From NCBI GenBank assembly GCA_025934475.1, contig JAICXZ010000146.1, positions 1-7,291 on the forward strand: DNA of 7,291 nucleotides, given 5' to 3'. Positions 4,290-7,291 of this stretch are shown piece after piece. The stretch is from Mucilaginibacter sp. (GTDB lineage Bacteria > Bacteroidota > Bacteroidia > Sphingobacteriales > Sphingobacteriaceae). The first letter of the stretch is position 1. Each line of letters starts with the position of its first letter. The position numbers were made by a program, and so were the translations under genes. A model generated the notes under the pieces. That model did not search any database, was not told the origin of the DNA, and saw nothing but the letters and a program-made list of their open reading frames with translations.

Positions 4290-6686
4290 CTATTTCACCG
4301 CCCACTCATGTATCCCCGCCGAATTATCTACCGGCAACTGTACCACCAGCTTGAGCGCTGTGGTTGTCACTGGTTCAAAGCTTAGCACATTGTATTTGTC
4401 TTTAGCTATTTCGTATGGAATAGTGTTTTTAACCTCCACCCATTGGCCGTCCTTTTGATAATAAAGCTTGTAGGATGCCGGTATCCGGCAGCCACCCCAG
4501 GGACCATCGTCGAACCAGTAAACTTTTGATTCGGACACGGTGTAAGGCTTATCGAAATCATATTGTACAAACTCGGTGGTATCCTTTTTCGGCCACCAGT
4601 GCAGGTAGGGGAAGGAGCTGTCCTTCGAATCTTGCGGATCATACTGATCGTTTAGCGCATGCCACATGCGTTTGTTTGGTACCGATGCACTCACTTTGGC
4701 TTTGCTGGCGATGGTAGGCGCAGGCTGCGGCCTTGAAGCCGATTCTTTGTACGGGATCCAAACCGTCATTTCGCTCGGTCCGCGGTTGGCCCAGGCGTAG
4801 TAAGGGATAGCGGTCACCTGCTGGTTGGTTTTAAGGAGCGAATCCGTATTCAATTGCCTTTTGGTGCCCTTACCTTCCATGGTAAGCACTTCGATACCGT
4901 TGAGCATGCGTGGTTTAAATGCGGCATTGGTCAAAGCGGCTTTACTTACCGTGATATTTTGTACCAGGCTGTCTTTGTTGTCGGGCCCTTCGAGGCAATA
5001 AACTATTGGTCCGCGCTGGAAGGCAAACCTGTCCTGGTCGTCTTTTACTTTGTCGTTGGCAATTACCTTTTCGGTGGGCATCGGCAGCGATATGGATACT
5101 ACATCGCCCTTCTTCCATTTGCGGTTCAACACAGCATATCCTTTTTCGGTAGCGTATTTAACAGCCTTGCCATTTAATGTTATAGCAACAGGCGAAACGC
5201 TCGAATCTGCAAAGGCATACAGGTTGCCTGCTATGGGCTTGCCTTGAGCCCATCCCGGAATACGCAGTTTTAAAGCAAAATCGAATGCTTTTTCAGGGTT
5301 AAGCGTGATGTCGACCTTGCCATCCCATGGGTAGCTTGTGGCTTCGATAATATCGAGTTTTCCGCTTTGCAGCGCAATATTGCTGGCATTGCTCATATAC
5401 AGGTTCACGTATAGGTTATCCCTGTCGCGGGCATAAACATATCCCGGTACGGAAGGCAAAAAGCGCGTCATGTTACTGATACAGCAGGCGCAGCTGAACC
5501 AGGCGCTGCGCTGATGCTGGTTCATAGAGGCCAGCGGATTGGGGTAAAAGAAGCGATCACCGCTAAGTGCCACGCCTGATAAAAGGCCATTGTAAAGCGT
5601 GCGCTCAAGAACATCGATATATTTAGAATCGCCATGCAATAGAAACATGCGACTGTTCCAGTAAACGTTGGCAATGGCCGCGCAAGTTTCGGCATAGGCC
5701 GACATATTCGGCAACTGGTACGGATCACCAAATGCCTCGCCCGCATTCGTCGCGCCGATGCCTCCGGTAATGTAAAGCTTTCTATAAACCACGTCATTCC
5801 AGATATCGTCGATGGCGTGCAGGTATTGTTCGTTGCCTGTTAGTGCGGCTACATCGGCCATACCAGTATACATATAAGCAGCGCGCACAGCGTGACCCTC
5901 AGCGTCGTGTTGATCGACCACCTTCTTATCCGCCTGGTTGTAGGTTTCACCCTTTGGTCCGCGAACGTCAAGGAAAAATTTGGCCAGGTCGAGATATTTT
6001 TTGTTGCCGGTTACGCGATACATTTTAGCCAAACCCAGCTCCACAATTTGGTGACCTGGATATTTCTCCTCTTTACCATAGCCAAAGGTGCGAACCAGCA
6101 GATCGGCATTTTTGATAGCGATATTAAGTAAGGTACGTTTGCCTGTTGCCTGGTAATGTGCTACGGCTGCCTCGTACAGGTGTCCCGCGTTATATAATTC
6201 GTGACTCAGTATTTCCTCGTTTTCCCAGCGTTTACTGCCAATCCATTCATGAGGTTTTTTGGCGTTAACGGTTCGGAACGTATAGAGATAGCCGTCTTTT
6301 TCCTGGGCAGCGCCTATTATATTGATTAATGTATCAATCGATCGCTCAAGCTCTGGGTTTTTCTTTACCTGGATAGCGTAAGAGGCCCCTTCGATCAGCT
6401 TATATATATCGGTATCGTCAAATGGGAAGTCGCTTAATTTATCGCCGGTTTCCATTTTGGCAGCGCGTAAGAAATTATCTACCCTGCCATGCGCTTTACA
6501 CTGCGCCAGTACATATGGTATGGTGACTGATGCGTTCACCTCCATTTTTGGTTCCCAGAAGTTATCATTCACATGTACCTGGGTAAATGGCACTGGCTGT
6601 ATCGGGTAATCCTTTTGCTGGGCAAATAAAACACCACCTGCCTGCAAACACAGACCCAACGCAATAAAAGAAACTTTTTTCATCAT
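4290..6686 (-). CDS. Secreted GH127 (DUF1680) beta-L-arabinofuranosidase-type glycoside hydrolase with added C-terminal domain
   Basis: This is a 798-residue protein with a signal peptide (MMKK, hydrophobic core, LFA then Q23); the Cys at 13 is preceded by Leu and is not a lipobox, so it is probably a soluble periplasmic enzyme. GH127 enzymes release L-arabinofuranose from beta-linked arabinosides using a zinc-held cysteine nucleophile. The active site is present. E317 (in G-E-A-F-G) sits 16 residues before E333, exactly as the acid/base Glu322 and zinc ligand Glu338 of the Bifidobacterium enzyme HypBA1. C335 (E-T-C), C401 and C402 (S-C-A-C-C) match its Cys340, nucleophile Cys417 and Cys418. 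The (alpha/alpha)6 catalytic domain covers about 35-425 and beta-sandwiches about 425-650. Residues ~655-798 (many Trp/Tyr, W-F-D-D-G-P, S-Y-K-L-Y-Y) look like an F5/8-C/CBM32-type galactose-binding-like domain; HypBA1 is about 140 residues shorter. Substrate is inferred from family; GH127 also includes enzymes with other specificities. Confidence 0.93.
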   Translation of the reverse strand: MMKKVSFIALGLCLQAGGVLFAQQKDYPIQPVPFTQVHVNDNFWEPKMEVNASVTIPYVLAQCKAHGRVDNFLRAAKMETGDKLSDFPFDDTDIYKLIEGASYAIQVKKNPELERSIDTLINIIGAAQEKDGYLYTFRTVNAKKPHEWIGSKRWENEEILSHELYNAGHLYEAAVAHYQATGKRTLLNIAIKNADLLVRTFGYGKEEKYPGHQIVELGLAKMYRVTGNKKYLDLAKFFLDVRGPKGETYNQADKKVVDQHDAEGHAVRAAYMYTGMADVAALTGNEQYLHAIDDIWNDVVYRKLYITGGIGATNAGEAFGDPYQLPNMSAYAETCAAIANVYWNSRMFLLHGDSKYIDVLERTLYNGLLSGVALSGDRFFYPNPLASMNQHQRSAWFSCACCISNMTRFLPSVPGYVYARDRDNLYVNLYMSNASNIALQSGKLDIIEATSYPWDGKVDITLNPEKAFDFALKLRIPGWAQGKPIAGNLYAFADSSVSPVAITLNGKAVKYATEKGYAVLNRKWKKGDVVSISLPMPTEKVIANDKVKDDQDRFAFQRGPIVYCLEGPDNKDSLVQNITVSKAALTNAAFKPRMLNGIEVLTMEGKGTKRQLNTDSLLKTNQQVTAIPYYAWANRGPSEMTVWIPYKESASRPQPAPTIASKAKVSASVPNKRMWHALNDQYDPQDSKDSSFPYLHWWPKKDTTEFVQYDFDKPYTVSESKVYWFDDGPWGGCRIPASYKLYYQKDGQWVEVKNTIPYEIAKDKYNVLSFEPVTTTALKLVVQLPVDNSAGIHEWAVK

Positions 6687-6710
6687 ATAAATAAGCGGCT
6701 TATCGAACGG

Positions 6711-6718
6711 TAAAATTA
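6711..6718 (-). promoter_or_regulatory. Weak candidate -7 element of the GH127 gene
   Basis: Read on the minus strand the bases are TAATTTTA, one mismatch from TAnnTTTG, and would place the transcript start about 20 nt before the ATG at 6686. No TTTG is seen at the expected -33 distance, which would fit a promoter that needs an activator, but that is inference. Confidence 0.22.
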
Positions 6719-6870
6719 TGGCGAATGAAGGGCCTGTACTTTGCAGAATTTGCCAATACTGCCCACATATTAGCTAATAAACGAATAATTGTTGAAATGA
6801 CAATAAAAAATCGGGGAAAAATGATAGGACCTTGTTCCGATGTCAAACTTTACGGCATTTTTATGTGCTG

Positions 6871-6915
6871 AAAAACAATAAAAAGGCGCCCGATCCAATG
6901 GAATCGTAGCGCCTT
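6871..6915 (-). terminator. Minus-strand rho-independent terminator with no gene ahead of it
   Basis: On the minus strand AAGGCGC (6915-6909) pairs with GCGCCTT (6889-6883). An inner helix forms from CGAT/ATCG and CC/GG with a one-base bulge, and the hairpin is followed by TTTTTATTGTTTTT. The plus strand has no T-run after the stem. The only coding frame to the right runs the other way, so this terminator must serve a short transcript starting between about 6916 and 7291 or beyond. Confidence 0.7.
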
Positions 6916-7015
6916 CCGTTTAGATATAGTTGAGGGGAATCACCTTCCCGGCACACCGTTAGATCATGCCCCCCTTTCGGCTGTTTTATTAGTATTGGTA
7001 GAAATACTAATGTAA
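6871..7015 (-). ncRNA. Candidate small RNA ending at the orphan terminator
   Basis: The stretch to the right of the terminator at 6871-6915 has no usable open frame on the minus strand but has strong local pairing. There is a perfect 9-bp stem ATTAGTATT/AATACTAAT (7011-7003 with 6996-6988), GGCA/TGCC, a GGGAA/TTCCC hairpin with a five-base loop, and the terminator hairpin. The GC-rich block 6885-6980 stands out from the AT-rich surroundings. I do not recognise it as a known RNA class. TACATTTA boxes (near 7034-7041 and 7013-7020 on the minus strand) are one mismatch from the -7 consensus. The 5' end is a guess. Confidence 0.33.
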
Positions 7016-7086
7016 ATGTAACGGTTCTTTTATTAAATGTAGTGTATACTTTAATTGAGCGGGCTCATCAGTTTGAAAATCAGGCG

Positions 7087-7159
7087 AAAAGTGTGCGTAA
7101 GAGTTAAATCGCTGATTACTAATAGTTAAATTGCGTCGAATCGACACTTTTGGCCAAAA
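7087..7159. promoter_or_regulatory. Operator-like cluster of direct and inverted repeats upstream of the right-edge gene
   Basis: AGTTAAATCGC (7102-7112) and AGTTAAATTGC (7124-7134) are direct repeats matching at 10 of 11 bases and spaced exactly 22 bp, two helical turns. They are enclosed by AAAAGTGT (7087-7094) and its inverse ACACTTTT (7144-7151). Next to them are the palindromes GTCGAATCGAC (7135-7145) and TTTTGGCCAAAA (7148-7159). AraC-family proteins commonly bind direct repeats at about this spacing, so this may be the binding site of the adjacent regulator. Position is 74-146 bp before the ATG at 7233. Confidence 0.38.
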
Positions 7160-7232
7160 ACGCTGCAATATTTTAACCATATCGCCGTATATTAAACTTT
7201 ATTCTGTTAATATTTGCTTAATGTTTTTTTGA

Positions 7233-7291
7233 ATGAAGGTACTGCAATTTACTATCCCGGTAGCTCACGATAAAAGTATCATTGCCCAGTA
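7233..7291 (+). CDS. Start of a probable AraC-family transcriptional regulator (3' end outside window)
   Basis: An ATG at 7233 opens a frame that stays open to the window edge: 19 codons, MKVLQFTIPVAHDKSIIAQ, plus two bases. From memory this resembles the N-terminus of AraC-family regulators with a cupin sensor domain in Sphingobacteriaceae, where such a start precedes a conserved His-rich cupin stretch. The DNA-binding helix-turn-helix would be at the C-terminus, outside the window. The gene is divergent from the GH127 gene, the usual arrangement of a sugar-responsive AraC regulator and its target, with 546 bp between them. There is no Shine-Dalgarno; the leader just before the ATG is T-rich. 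The identity rests on very few residues and could be another short frame by chance. Confidence 0.5.
   Translation, partial: MKVLQFTIPVAHDKSIIAQ

Noticed and set aside
4854..5247. Overlapping plus-strand open frames inside the GH127 gene
   Set aside because: They are antisense to well-conserved GH127 sequence and show no domain or signal features.
5522..5797. Minus-strand 91-codon frame within the GH127 region
   Set aside because: It is an out-of-frame reading of the GH127 catalytic region around the active-site motifs; the GH127 frame is clearly the real one.

Overview
The window looks like accessory chromosome from a Bacteroidota bacterium, most likely family Sphingobacteriaceae (Mucilaginibacter or Pedobacter type). 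This rests on a SusC/TonB-like outer-membrane barrel with a Gly/Pro-rich tail, signal peptides of the MKK...FAQ type, absence of clear Shine-Dalgarno sequences, a TAnnTTTG-like -7 element, a secreted GH127 enzyme, and the start of a probable AraC-type regulator. The genus is an inference from protein style only.

Layout. Positions 1-1438 (+) hold the C-terminal part of an outer-membrane beta-barrel protein cut by the left edge. Positions 1497-2066 (+) encode an exported YceI-family protein 58 bp downstream, possibly in the same transcript. Positions 2067-2686 carry no confident gene but are rich in structure: two large imperfect stem-loops, a terminator, a cluster of small inverted repeats with a possible minus-strand gene-end remnant, and a candidate promoter. 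Positions 2687-3715 (+) encode an exported right-handed beta-helix protein. It is followed by a second, almost identical copy of the terminator found upstream, so the gene is bracketed by a 34-nt direct repeat.

On the minus strand, 3811-3909 encode a 32-residue single-span membrane peptide, easily missed because of its size. Positions 3976-4167 encode a 63-residue YtxH-like membrane-anchored protein with its own terminator. Positions 4290-6686 encode a secreted GH127 (DUF1680) beta-L-arabinofuranosidase-type enzyme with the zinc/cysteine active site intact and an added C-terminal beta-sandwich-like domain. Positions 6687-7232 are non-coding and hold a minus-strand terminator with no gene in front of it, suggesting a small RNA, followed by a dense set of direct and inverted repeats just upstream of a (+) reading frame starting at 7233. 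That frame runs off the right edge and resembles the start of an AraC-family regulator.

How the parts may work together: the right half looks like a small glycan-use unit, with a divergently placed AraC-like sensor and an enzyme releasing L-arabinofuranose in the periplasm. The outer-membrane barrel, YceI protein and beta-helix protein are further cell-envelope functions, but nothing in the sequence ties them to arabinose. The most unusual items are the gene-bracketing terminator repeats, the hairpin cluster at 2079-2187, the orphan terminator/small RNA candidate near 6871-7011, the operator-like repeat cluster at 7087-7159 and the 32-residue membrane peptide.
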